From Dromiciops gliroides (lineage: Eukaryota; Chordata; Mammalia; Microbiotheria; Microbiotheriidae), in the NCBI RefSeq assembly GCF_019393635.1, contig NC_057862.1, forward strand, positions 678,806,314 through 678,870,313: DNA of 64,000 nucleotides, in the 5' to 3' direction. Position numbers and translations under genes: made by a program. The notes below the pieces were generated by a model that was given only the letters and a program-made list of their open reading frames with translations, had not been told where the DNA came from and ran no database searches. Shown here piece after piece: positions 45,618 to 57,600 of the stretch (position 1 is the first letter of the stretch; every line of letters starts with the position of its first letter).

Positions 45618-48600
45618 ATGATGGTGAGTGGCCGCCGGCTCCATCCGTTGCCATCCGTCTCGGGGCGCCTGCCGGGCGGCTGGGGGTGGTGCCTGAGGAT
45701 TTCCCCGCGCCCCGATGCGTCCTTTGGGGCCGGTGTAGCGGGGCCGGGGCCGCCTCGGCGCGACAGCCGCGCTCTGGGCCCAGCCGCGGCCTGGGGCCTG
45801 GCACAGCCTCTCGAGCCGGGCCGGAGCCAAGCGGCTGGCCGCGATCGGGAGCGGGGCGGCCACGCGGCGCCGGGGCCGAGGCCGGGAGGCCGCCGGGAGG
45901 GGACGGTCGGCCCGGACCGGGGAAGGAGCGCGCCGCGGGGGGCCGGTTCGGGACTCGGACTTCCAGCATGCTCCGGGGCCCGGCCCTGAAGGAGCCGCCG
46001 GGCCCCGGGCGCGGGGCATGCTGGGAGCTGTAGTCCGGGCGGGGGGGTTCCACGAGGGTTATTAGAGAACTAATTGTGTTGAACCCGAGGGTAGTTGTGG
46101 AGCTGCAGAGAGACGGTGGGGAAAACGGGCTCAGAGAGGGAGACGGAGGCGCCTGTCCTGCCCCCACCTCTGCTAGGATACCGCCGGGGATTCGAACCCA
46201 GGGCAGAGGAACGCGGGCCTCTCAGTCTGGTCCTCTGAATTCTAACCCAAGAGGAAGGGGTTGGACCCCATCGACCCCAAAGTTCCAACGGGTTGCAACT
46301 GTCGCGGGCTGTTAACCGGCTGCCTCCAGCCAGCCAATGAGCATTTATAGAGCGCCTACTGTATAACAGACTGTGCTTAGCTCTGAGGGTGCAAAGAGAG
46401 GCTGAAGAAAGTCCCTGCCCTGGGCGTTCAGTCTGGTCATTCATTCATTCATGCCTGCGCAGGCCGCGTTCTTTCTTATTTATTTTTGCTCTTTATGGAC
46501 ATTGTCTAATCGTGTTCCTGATGTTGACCCAGCCTTTCATGCCTGGTATAAATGTCACTGGACCACAGTGATTTGTTAGGTGGGGGCTTTGACACCCGCC
46601 CCACCCATCGATCATTCTGCCTCTCTCCTACATCCTCTGCCTCTTCTTCCTCTCTTCTCACTATTTCTTCCTCTCCCTGCCCTTCTCTCTTCCTCTTCCT
46701 TAGGCCCCTTTGCTGGTTCATCATCCATTTTCTGGCCACTGAACATGGGTCTTTCATCTCTATCACTTGGATTCAATTATCTCTATGGAGATGATTCTCA
46801 GATCTTTAGGTCTGGCTCTCATCCATTCCTCCAACATTCTCCCCTCCCCTCCTTTTTATTTATTTTTAATGCTTTTGTACTATTTTATTTGGGGGGGGGT
46901 GATGCAATTGGGGTTAAGGGTCACACTGCTAGTAAGTGTCAAGTGTCTGAGACCAGATTTGAACTCAGGTCCTCCTGACTCCCCATCCAGTGCTCTATCC
47001 ACTGTGCCACCTAGCTGCCCCTCTTCCTTTTTAAAGCTGCCCTCTGTGCTAGGGAAATAGACACAATCCTCAGAGAGCTTATATTCTGTAAAGAATTGTT
47101 ATTTGAGGTTTTTATGCCTGGGCTCCACAGGCTCCGCAAACTGCTCGGTGCTCCACCCACTGGTTGTAGCTGTTGCCATGGCCCTGGCACCTCATGTCAT
47201 CACCACTCCCCAACACCTGCATGGGCCTGGCAAAATTATAATGATTGGAAGCCTAGTGAGGGTTAGGGTGGGGTTTTTCTGGGATTGGGGGAGGAGAATT
47301 GGGCATTCTAGCTGGACACTGGAACCACAGGAGTTCTGTGTATTCTCAGCTGATTCCTGGGCAGTGGTATCTTTACAGGTATTATAATTTCCCTTTCCCC
47401 ATTTTATTTCCTTTCCCTTGATCCTACTGATCCTGTTTTTGTTGTTGGTTTTTTTTTAAGTTAGTTCTTGTTAAAATAAATCCTGTTCTGTTTTGAGGGA
47501 GGCTGTTTTGAGGGAGGCTGCCGGTCTCCTTCCTTGCCTCAATATTGCGGCGAGCCATTTAGCTAACACTCCCCAATTAAAAATTGGTCCCCACAATTCT
47601 GTCATGGGGAAAGTGATAGTTTTACAAAAGCTATCTCCTTTCATCCCCACAACAACTCTGGGAAGATCCCCATTTTACAGATAAGGAAATTGAGTCACAC
47701 AATGACTCCGGGTCTAGGGCTCTGCCCCACTCTACCACCTAGTTGCCTCTAAGATACCTTATAAACCTGTGGTATTCCCTCAACAAATACATATACTGTC
47801 AGACACACACAGATGATAGATAAAGATCTATATTAGGCCTTGGCATCCGAGCTGACCCTCAACAGGGAGCAGGGAATTCCAAGGGGTGGAGAGCAATGAC
47901 AGTGCACAGTTCCTCTCCCAGATGGGGGAGGAGCGCTTCTGGACAGTTCCCCCTGATTGTCCATTCATGGCCTTACCTCCAGGCTGGCCTGTCTGGTCTG
48001 TTGAGGGCCCCACTGTCCCAGCTGGTCCACCCGAAGGTTCAAATCAGCAACCCAATACCCCCCCAGGCACAAGTGGTCCAGAGGAAGAGAATGCCCAAAG
48101 CTGCAGCGGAGAGGGACGTTCTTGGGACAGAGTCATCCGTCCCCCCCCCCCCCCCCCCAGTTCCACCAGGCTCTTGGCCCCCAACAGCCAGGGGAGGTCC
48201 AGGCGCCCCTCAGTGGCCCCATGTGCTGTTCTTTGCATTGCCGTATCTCATCCCTCCCTTCTCTTGCCTGGGCCCAAGAAAGTCTCCTTGTCTTCAGTCC
48301 CTCCTCTCTGGATACCTCTCTCTTCATGCCCAGGATAATCTTCATCCTTCATCTGACCTTCCTTTAGGACTCAGCCCAGGGCAAGGCTCTCACCCCTCCA
48401 TCCTTTCCCCACTTTTCCCTAAGGCTCCTTGTCTGGCTTCTCCCTCCTTTTTCCCTTTGAGAGCTTATGAAATGGGAGCTGCTGGAGGGCAGGTCACTTT
48501 TCTTTTCCGTTTTGTCATCCCCGGGGCCTAAAATCCTCCTGCCCAAAGTAGGCATTTGATGTGTATTGAACTGAAAATGAAATATGAAGTCCAAGTTCCA

Positions 48601-51600
48601 ATCCAAGGCATTGGCTTTCCACCTTGTTTTCCTCTTCTCTGACTTATTAGAGGTATGACCTTGGGAAAGTCACTTAACCTCTCTGCTTCAGCCTCATCTC
48701 ACCAATAGGCATAATACCCACCTGAGGTTTTTGGGAACCTTAAAGGGCTTTACAGCTGAATATAAAAGAGAAAAAGCCTGGGGCAGCTAGGTGGCACAGT
48801 GGATAAAGCACGGGCCCTGGATTCAGGAGGACCTGAGTTCAAATCCAGCCTCAGACACTTGACACTAGCTGTGTGACCCTGGGCAAGTCACTTAACCCTC
48901 CTTGCCCCGAAAAAACAAACAAACAACAACAAAAGAGAAAAAGCCCAGGACACATAGAAATAAACACATTATTGATGGCTTTTGTATTTATATCCATTTG
49001 TGGCTAGTATTTCCCTGTTCAGCCATCCCTCCTTCCAGAGATTTAAAAAGAGAGAAAACAGTAATTCAGCCATAGGCTTCCTTCCATGTGTGCCCTCCGC
49101 TCTGCACCCCTCAGTTCCCAGGCCACCCTGTGGTGAAGGCCTCATTCTCCACTGGAGTCAAGCTTGACCACTGTGCTAAATCTGCAGCTTTCCTAAGTGG
49201 CAGTCTAACGTAGGCGGTAATTTTAATAAACTGACCCCGAGGGAAAGTGCCCCTGTAACTGAAAGCAGTTTTGTTGTGTAGTTTTCTAGGGCCCACGCTT
49301 GTTGTCCTTGCTCTCCTCCTTTGTTTCTATGCAGCACGTGGTCCTGTGGCTTTCCTGCTCTCTGGATTGTTTGGTTTAGATTGTAAGCACTTGGCCCACT
49401 CGACATCCCAGTGTATGCTTTAATAAACCTATTTTTCTGTCCTGATGACTGGGTAAGAGGTCCAAGTTCTCAGCTTGTACAAGTCACAGGATCACAGTGG
49501 GATGGCAGCGGGCCACCAGAGCATGGGATGTTGAGGCTGGATGGAGTCTTGGAGTTTGTAGCTGCTCCTCCCTCCAGAAATCTGCAGAATTACTGCAGAT
49601 CCAGATATGCAGCAAACCTGCCTACCCGGGGCCAGGGACTTTCTTCTCCCTCTTTTTGTACCCCCAGAGCTAAGCACACTCTGTGTCTGTCTTTTTTAAA
49701 ATGTGTGTCTGTGTTGTGATGAAAAAAACACCCATTCATTTAAAAGTGTTAGGAAATTCAGGGTAGCTCTTTGTCATCCAGCATTTTCTTTCTCTCTCTC
49801 TCTTTTTTTTTTTTTTGGGTGGGGCAATGGGGGTTAAGTGACTTGCCCAGGGTCACACAGCTAGTGTCAAGTGTCTGAGGCTGGATCTGAACTCAGGTTC
49901 TCCTGAATCCAGGGCTGGTGCTCTATCCACTGCGCCACTTAGCTTCCCCTGCATCAAGCATTTTCTCAATGAACAGAAACCACTAGAAAAATGACTGTTA
50001 CACAGAAGGCTTTGATATTTTTTGTTATTAAAAAGACAGCCCCCCTCTTTCTCAAGATGGTGGGAACCCCTGCCTCAGAGAGCTTTGGGGGGAAAACGCC
50101 TACTGTGAAGGCAAGCTGTGTTAAACAGGTCACAGAGCAGGGCAGGACTAAGGACGTGATGGAGCCTTCCTGGTGTCTGGCCCTGCCAGGCCACATTGGG
50201 GTCCAGTGGGCACAGTTCTGGGCACCATGTGGTAGGCAGGGCATTGATCATCTGAAGACAGTGCTTGAAAGGGATGTTTACTTTGAGGGATGAGCACGTT
50301 CTAGCCATCTCGTGAATGAGGGACCAGACTTGTTCTCCTTGATAGGGGATGGAAGGGGGTTCAGGATACAGATTTCTGCTCCAGCGGAAGCTAAGGAAAG
50401 GCTTTCTGACTGTCCAGACTTCCTCTTCAGAGGATGCGGGGTGCCTGGGTCCTCATGGCCCTGGGCACCCTTTCCATCTCAGAAGCTGTGAGTCTCTGTC
50501 TTGTCCAAGATCTGGACGGATGTGCTGATCTCCTGACAGACAGCAGGGCCTTCCCTTTTGATAGCGTCATAGGCCGTGAGTGCCAGTCCTCCTCCTTCTC
50601 CTCCTCTTCTTCCTTGCCTGTTACATCTGGGGAGTGTATAGGAGGCATTGTGGATGCTTCCCTCCCCTTTGGCCTCTGTCCCTGCTTCCATCTCCCAGGG
50701 CTCCCCAAGTTCTTCTGGGGTGCAGTGGTCGGGGAGACCTTGAGGACTGTTGCCTTCAGGCAGGCCCTTTTGGGGATCCTGCTGTGTTCTCCAGCCACAC
50801 CTTCTCCATCAGCTGCCTCGCTGTTGGCCTGACCATCTGTGTTCGACTTGACCTTGGCCTGGACTCAGAGCCTTTACTGGCCGCCTAGGCAGGTGGGTAA
50901 TTCCTGGCCCACCTTTCTTCATGGACCTTTCCCCTGCCAGCCCAAGGCCAGCGCCAGTTCTAGGGGTGGAGTCATGCTTGTGTGCCTTGGGGTCACTGCG
51001 GGAGGTGTGGCAGAGAAGCCCAGGTCCCTGCTGATGGTGGAGCCCTCTAGGTCACTCAGCAAGCATTTTTGAAGTGCTTGATGCATTTCAGGCACCTAAA
51101 ACAGCCAAAAAGGCAGGAGAGAAAGCTTCTCTCCGGACTTGGCTTCTCCAGCCAGGCCTCTTAGAGAGCTCGAGCTCACCAGCTCACAGTGGGCTCTGAA
51201 AAGGGAGGCTCTCCCCTGGTAGAGTGAGTCCTCTTGGAGGGCAGAGATTGTTCTCCTTCCAACTTGGCGCGTGGAGGATGGGAGTATCACCTGTGCTTTC
51301 ACTGGTGTTCAGTAGGCCCGACTGATGACTCTCCCTCCACCAAGGCAGCTTGCTACTTTTAGAGAGTGGTCTAGCGCCTTGAAGGTAACGGGACTTTCCC
51401 AAGGTCCTGCAGTCTCCATTTGTCAGAGGCAGGATTTGAACCCAGATCTTGTGCCTTTGAGCCTGCTCTCCCTCTGGTAGGTCTCGTTTCCTCTGACACA
51501 TGGTGAGCAGTGTTTATAAATGCTAAGTAGTTTTCTTAGGCGTCTCGCTGCTTTAAATCCCAGGGAGTCCCTGCAGATGAAGAAGAATGTCTTGGGAGAG

Positions 51601-54600
51601 TAGCCTCGACATCCCCGGTACTGTGACTTTGGGGACTCCAGGAACCTCTTGGTTATCTCTTCTCACCTCTGGACAATATAGAATGGTGTTCAGCCAGCCA
51701 TTAGGGCTCCTTACTGGGGGAGTTCTATGGTGTCAGCTCGAAAGGGCATCAAAACTCAGGGGTTTGACCAAGGACACTGGGCTATGGGCGGGTTGGTGTT
51801 TGCTTAAGAAGCTAAAGAAGGCTGTCCCCCACCCTCGGCCCCCCCACCCCTCAGCTGCCAGCTGGTTACCATTCTGTGGTAAACATCCCTGGATCGCACC
51901 TGAAGCGCTTGGCACTGATGGCTCTCCCTGGGGCCCCATCTGCTCTTCTGATTGAGCTGTGATGCTGAGACAAGGGATCTAAGGGACAGGGTCCCCTCCC
52001 TCCTGCTTCATCCCAATTCCAGTGGCCTGATTCTTCCTGGAGGCAGCGCTGGCAGGATGGGGTTGGGGGAGGGTGAAGGGTGTATTTAAATCTCTTTGAA
52101 AATTAAGTTTAAAAACATTCCAGTTCCATACTCTCTCCCTTTCCTACCTGTGGAAGGCAAGAAAACGACCCATTCCAAAGGTATAGTCGCATGTGCTGTT
52201 TCTGCTGGTTACCCATTGGCCCTGGTCCGTTCTCTCTCTCTGCAGCCCACGCCAGTTATCCTCCTGAAGGAGGGCACGGACAGCTCCCAAGGGATCCCTC
52301 AGCTCGTCAGCAACATCAGCGCCTGCCAGGTGATCGCAGAGGCCGTCCGAACGACCCTGGGCCCCCGAGGGATGGACAAGCTCATCGTCGACGGCAGAGG
52401 TGAGTCTGGGCACTGCTTTCTTCTTGGCCGCCCATTCTCAGGGCACACGTAGAGGTCATTTCATCAGGCTGTTTGAAGGGTGACGGATAGTAGGAAGGAA
52501 AAACCCTGCACAGGGGGCAGAAAACACAGACACTGAACCAGTGTGGGGGCACAGAGAGGAAGTGGGAGATGTTCCCAGGGCAGGGAGGTTAGTGTGGGGA
52601 GAAAATCTGGGAGAGCTGGAGAAGATGGGCCTGCAGAGGGAGGGAGGGAGGATTTCCGCTGGCTGAAAGGAGCGGGGAAGGCCTCTTTAATGAAGTAGAG
52701 GCAGCACAGCCATGTTTGTGGCTACCCTGATGCAGGGTAAGTGACCGTGCTGCCTGCCTTCCTACACGCTTGGCCTGGTGGCCCCAGGAGGCTGGGGCCT
52801 GCTTTTCCAGAAGTTGGAAGCCCCTTCTCTGGGCCCTAATGACCCTTTACAGAGGAGAGAACTGAGGTAGACACAGGTGAAGTCACTTGCCTCGGTCCCA
52901 CAGCTAGTAAGTGTCAGAGGCAGGATTGGAACCCAAGCCTTCTGGTGCTCTCTTCTCGGTGGCATGCTGCCTCTGTGACATGTGGTAGGGATGCTCCTGC
53001 AGCCCCTTCCCCAAGTCATGTGGCGTCCCCAGGATTGTCTTTGCCTGGTGACGTTATGCTCCACACTTGTGAGGTGCAGAGAGGAGTGTCTGGAGGAAAG
53101 GGTGGCCAGGCAGCCACTGTGGACTTGACACGTCAGAGCCGTGGCCATGGTCCTGTCTGCTGCTGCCCCCGGCGTCTGGGTGTGGGTTGGATGTGATGAA
53201 AGAAAATGGGGCGGTTAGATGGAGCAGTGGATAGAGCATCAGCCCTGGATTCAGGAGTACCTGAGTTCAAATCCAGCCTCAGACACTTGACACTTACTAG
53301 CTATGTGACCCTGGGCAAGTCACTTAACCTCATTGCCCTGCAAACCACCCCCCCCCCAAAAAAAAAAAGAAAGAAAGAAAATGGCCTGAACCCATTGCTG
53401 TCCCTTCCAGGCAAAGCAACAATTTCCAACGACGGTGCCACCATCTTGAAGCTCCTTGATGTCGTCCATCCTGCCGCAAAGACTCTGGTGGACATTGCCA
53501 AGTCCCAGGATGCTGAGGTGAGGGAGCTAGCCTGGACAGGATGGAAAGGGAGGACAGTAACACCTCCCAGTGTCTGAGCACCACTGCGCTCGGTGGCCGG
53601 TGTGAGTCCTGGGTGAATCCACCAATGGCTAGGCAGTTCATTAAGCAGCTACTGTGTGCCAGGCATTGGGCTGATGAGGGAACACCCCGTCCTGGGCTTG
53701 GAAAGCTTTTCTCTCAGCCTTCAGGCTGCCTCTGTGGTGCCTGTTAATTGTTAAACTTTGTGGTAAAAGGGATTTTTGTGAACAAATGAATAGAGATGGT
53801 CTCTCTAGGATTCAAGTCCTGCCTGTGCCCCTGTACAAGTCACTCCCTTCTCTGGGTCACGTGTTGGACCGTATGACCCCCCCCCCCTCCCCCGGCTCCC
53901 TCTGGGCCCTAGAACTAAGCTCTTCCAGCCTCTGCCTGGGAAGCCCCGGGAGGGACCCAGCCCAACGGCCCTGACTGTGGGGGGCGGTGGGGGCAGATGG
54001 CAGGGCCACTTGAGCTTTGGGAATAAAGCCTTTTTGTGGCTGCAGGTTGGCGATGGGACCACTTCAGTGACTTTGCTGGCAGCAGAATTCCTGAAGCAAG
54101 TGAAGTCCTACGTGGAGGAGGGCTTGCACCCCCAGATCATCATTCGGGCTTTCCGCACGGCCACACAGCTGGTAGGTGAAGCCTGGGCTGTGGTGGACAT
54201 GGCCGGGGCTTACTGTCTTTTCTAGGAGAGAAGAAAATGTCCTGGTGCCACAGTTGGTGGCTCCTGATCTTCCCGAGCCAGGGTTGTGTGTCTTCCCCAC
54301 ACACCGGGTCTGCGGTTGGGGTGGTAGACAGGAGGAACATTAGGAACAGTAGCCAGGAGACTGTGCTCCAGGCCTGAACTCTCTGTGGGGCTGGGGGCAA
54401 GGCTGTCCCCTCGTAGGGTGTTAGCTCCTGTCCAGACTCAGCGGGATTGTGAGGGTAAATTGAAGACGTACTTGAAGGTGTTGTCAAATCACAAAGTGCT
54501 TTGAAGTTGATTCAGAGCCTCTGGAAGTTCCCAGCCGTGGCCAGCCTTTGGCATTGGCCTGGCCCCCGACACAGCGGGCAGGGCAGGGGCAGGGCCTTGA

Positions 54601-57600
54601 AAGGACCTTCATTCACGGGGACTAGTGAGAAGCAGCTTCACGCTCAAACATCTGGGGCCCCAAATGAAGTGGCTTTTTTCCTTCTTCTCGGCAGGCAGTT
54701 AACAAGATCAAGGAGATTGCTGTGACTGTAAAGAATGAAGACAAAGAGTAAGTTTGCTTGATCCCCAAAGTCCTAGGTTCCTCCGGGGCAGGTCAGACGC
54801 AGAAACATGTTGTAGTCAGCACATGGGCCTGGGGTGCTCTAGGAAGCAGCCCAGCTCGAGCCAAGTGCCAGTCCGTGGGCTTTAGTTAATGGGCGTCCTG
54901 GGGGCTCTCGGGCCCACAGGCACCATCTGTCCCCGGTGATGCGTCTGAAAGGTGGAATGGGAAGGGTTGGCAGGGAGGGGAGGGGGCAGGCGGCCCTTGA
55001 GGGCTGGGCCCTGACTTGCCGTGTGTGCCAGGGAACAGAGGCGACTGCTTGAGAAGTGTGCCGTGACCGCGCTGAGTTCCAAGCTGATTTCCCAGCAGAA
55101 AGCCGCCTTCGCCACTATGGTGGTGGATGCTGTGATGATGCTCGATGACCTGCTGCAGCTCAAGATGATTGGCATCAAGAAGGTTCAGGGCGGTGCCCTG
55201 GAGGTGAGTGCTGGTGTCGCCCAAGGCCCGTGGGGCTCTCAGTGTCCGTGTCATCTGGGCACTCTGGACTGGTGACGTGCGAAAGTTGCCGAGTGAATCT
55301 GTCGTGGTTTTGTGTGGTAGCGTGGCCGGTCCCTCGGCCCCCGTGCCAGGGTTTGTTTGGGGGAACAGGGCGCTGTGGACGGTCTCTGAGCCACCCCACT
55401 TGGTAGAAGCTGGGCTAAGGGAAGCCAACTGGACGCTCTCTTCTAATGGCTGTGCCACTGTTGGCACCATCTTTGAAAGCAGTTTGCCGTGTCAGATCAC
55501 CTGGCTCATCCTGAACTTGAAATGACAGTGCTGGAGTCCTCAGATCCAGACAGCCATACGCGCTGCAGGGGGCTGCTGGCCGGCCGCCAGTCTTGCTGGG
55601 CATGTGGCCATCAGAGGTCACCTGCGGGTGAAAGCCCTGTCGTGAGAGAATGCCATTGATGGCTGGTGAGGGCAGAAAAGAGTGGGCAGTGTTGGACGGA
55701 CTCAGGTCATCAGAAAAGAATGGGGAGGGAACCAGCCTTGGGCAGAGGAGACACTGCCCGTGCCCTCGCCTGTGGGCTGCGCTCGCGGCTTGACCGTGAT
55801 TCTGAAGAGGAAGTGGCCTGTACTGTAGGCATCGAGTGGCCAGGAAGAAGACTGCAAGTCACTGAACCTTGAGGAGACCCACGTTTCTCCCTAAATCTTC
55901 TCTCTGAAACCATCACAGAGATCTCTGTACGTCACACAGAACAGATTTCTGCCTGTTCAAAAAAAAAAAAAGAGGAAGAGGAGGAAATAAGGTCTGGCCT
56001 GCCCTCCGTGTCCATCGTGTCTTCTGGAGGACATTGCTGAGACTTGGAGCAGGGGTCCGAGTGAGCTGAGGAAGGGGACGGGGCCTCCTCAGAGGCCACA
56101 GACCGACCAGGCCATTCCCACATTGAGCTTGTGCAGCCCAGCTTAAGAGCAGGCTCTGCCTCCTGCATGGAGGATTCTGGGTGGTTCAGGGGTTCCGGGG
56201 GGCTCATTAAAGGAAACAGAACCAGCAACTTTGGGTTGAGCTGCCCAATGGCCGTGGAGTGGGAATGTTGGCCCTGGGAAGGACAGGCCCCTACCGTGAG
56301 GAGGGAGGCTGAGGGTGGGGGGCGGTGACACCAGCCAGCAGCCCCCCAAGTCACATGTGCTCGCGGCCCGAGGCAGCAGCAGTTCAAGTGGGAAAGATGC
56401 GGTTTGGCTTTTCGTCTGCTTTACAGAGAAATGCTTATTTGAGGAAACTTCAGCAGCCAGTAGTTTTTTTTTAAAAGGAAAAAAAATCTAAGGAAAGACA
56501 CACTTTGCACAGGAATATGAATAAATTAATGAAATAACATTTCCTAAAATAAAGTGTGATTCTAAAGGGAAACAAGGCCACCGGTGCGATTTCCTTTGAG
56601 GTAGGACAGGTGTTTTCTAGACTGTTCCTAATTCTTCAAGGAGAAAGCTGGGATCTGGTGAATCGGGTGTGACCTTCCAGGTCAGCCAGGGGCCCTGGCA
56701 TTATGCAGTCAGTACTGGGTCCCTTGAATGGAGGCCTGGTTTTCTGAATGAGTAGGTAGGCTGTGGTTGCCCGGGCCACATCTGGAAAGACATTGGGAAG
56801 CTGACAAGGGTGTAGGGAGACCATACCCTGAAGAAGAGTCTGGGGTCCTGCTGGCCTCCAGGGCAGTGACTCTCAGAAGGAGAAGTGTGTCCCACCCATT
56901 TGAGGGAGCCTTATGGGGGAGGGGCTGCCCTGGGAGCTGCTGGCCCAGCTGCACTGAGTGTCCTGAGGTGGAGGCAGTGTCCCGGGGAGTTGGGTTGGTG
57001 TGGCTTCTCTGCTCCCCAGCTCCTGGCCTCACCTCGCACACTTGTTACAGGAGTCCCAGCTGGTGGCCGGTGTTGCTTTCAAGAAAACATTCTCGTATGC
57101 TGGGTTTGAGATGCAGCCCAAGAAGTACACCAACCCCACCATCGCCTTGCTGAACGTCGAGCTGGAGCTGAAGGCCGAGAAGGACAATGCCGAAGTCCGA
57201 GTGCACACAGTGGAGGTGGGCCTTGCGAGCCCCAAGCGGTGGGCCGCCAGCCCACGATCGCTCCTTGGTCTATGCTGCTTTCCCTGTTTTCACCCCTGGG
57301 CTGTAGGAGTGGGGTGCAAGGAGTGTGCCTGAGGCTCCGGTCAGCTCCCACCCTTGTGACCAGGGGCGTGGTTCTCCGAAGGCATCTCTGGGGGTGCCGG
57401 AGGGAGGCGGCAGGGACCCGGGCCCTCCCTGTGCCTGTGCTGGGGGGATCTGTCTTCCTCTCTGGGGTTACATCCTTCATGGTGGTCTCTGACCTTTTTC
57501 GGGGCTTGATTTGCTGGCTGGTACCCCCAGATTGGAAGGACCAGAGTGGGGTGCAAAGATGAGCTGGGCCCTGAGCCTTCGTTCTTGCCTTTGCTTAGGA

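Larger units (their letters stand above)
45624..52245 (+). other. CCT7: CCT7 intron 1
   Basis: A 6.6 kb intron. It starts inside the CpG island and holds WSINE1-like SINEs at about 46880-47022, 48779-48935 and 49803-49950, a C20 run near 48140, and otherwise mostly unique sequence. No further exon recognised. Confidence 0.85.

Noticed and set aside
45213-46167. Open frames of 160-268 codons around CCT7 exon 1
   Set aside because: CpG-island artefacts with low-complexity Pro/Arg/Gly content on both strands. The real coding part is two codons.
50434-50832. A 132-codon plus frame with a signal-peptide-like start, and an antisense frame of 70 codons at 50479-50691
   Set aside because: Both read plausibly for a short stretch then turn low complexity, lie inside CCT7 intron 1, match nothing I know and lack exon signals that extend them.
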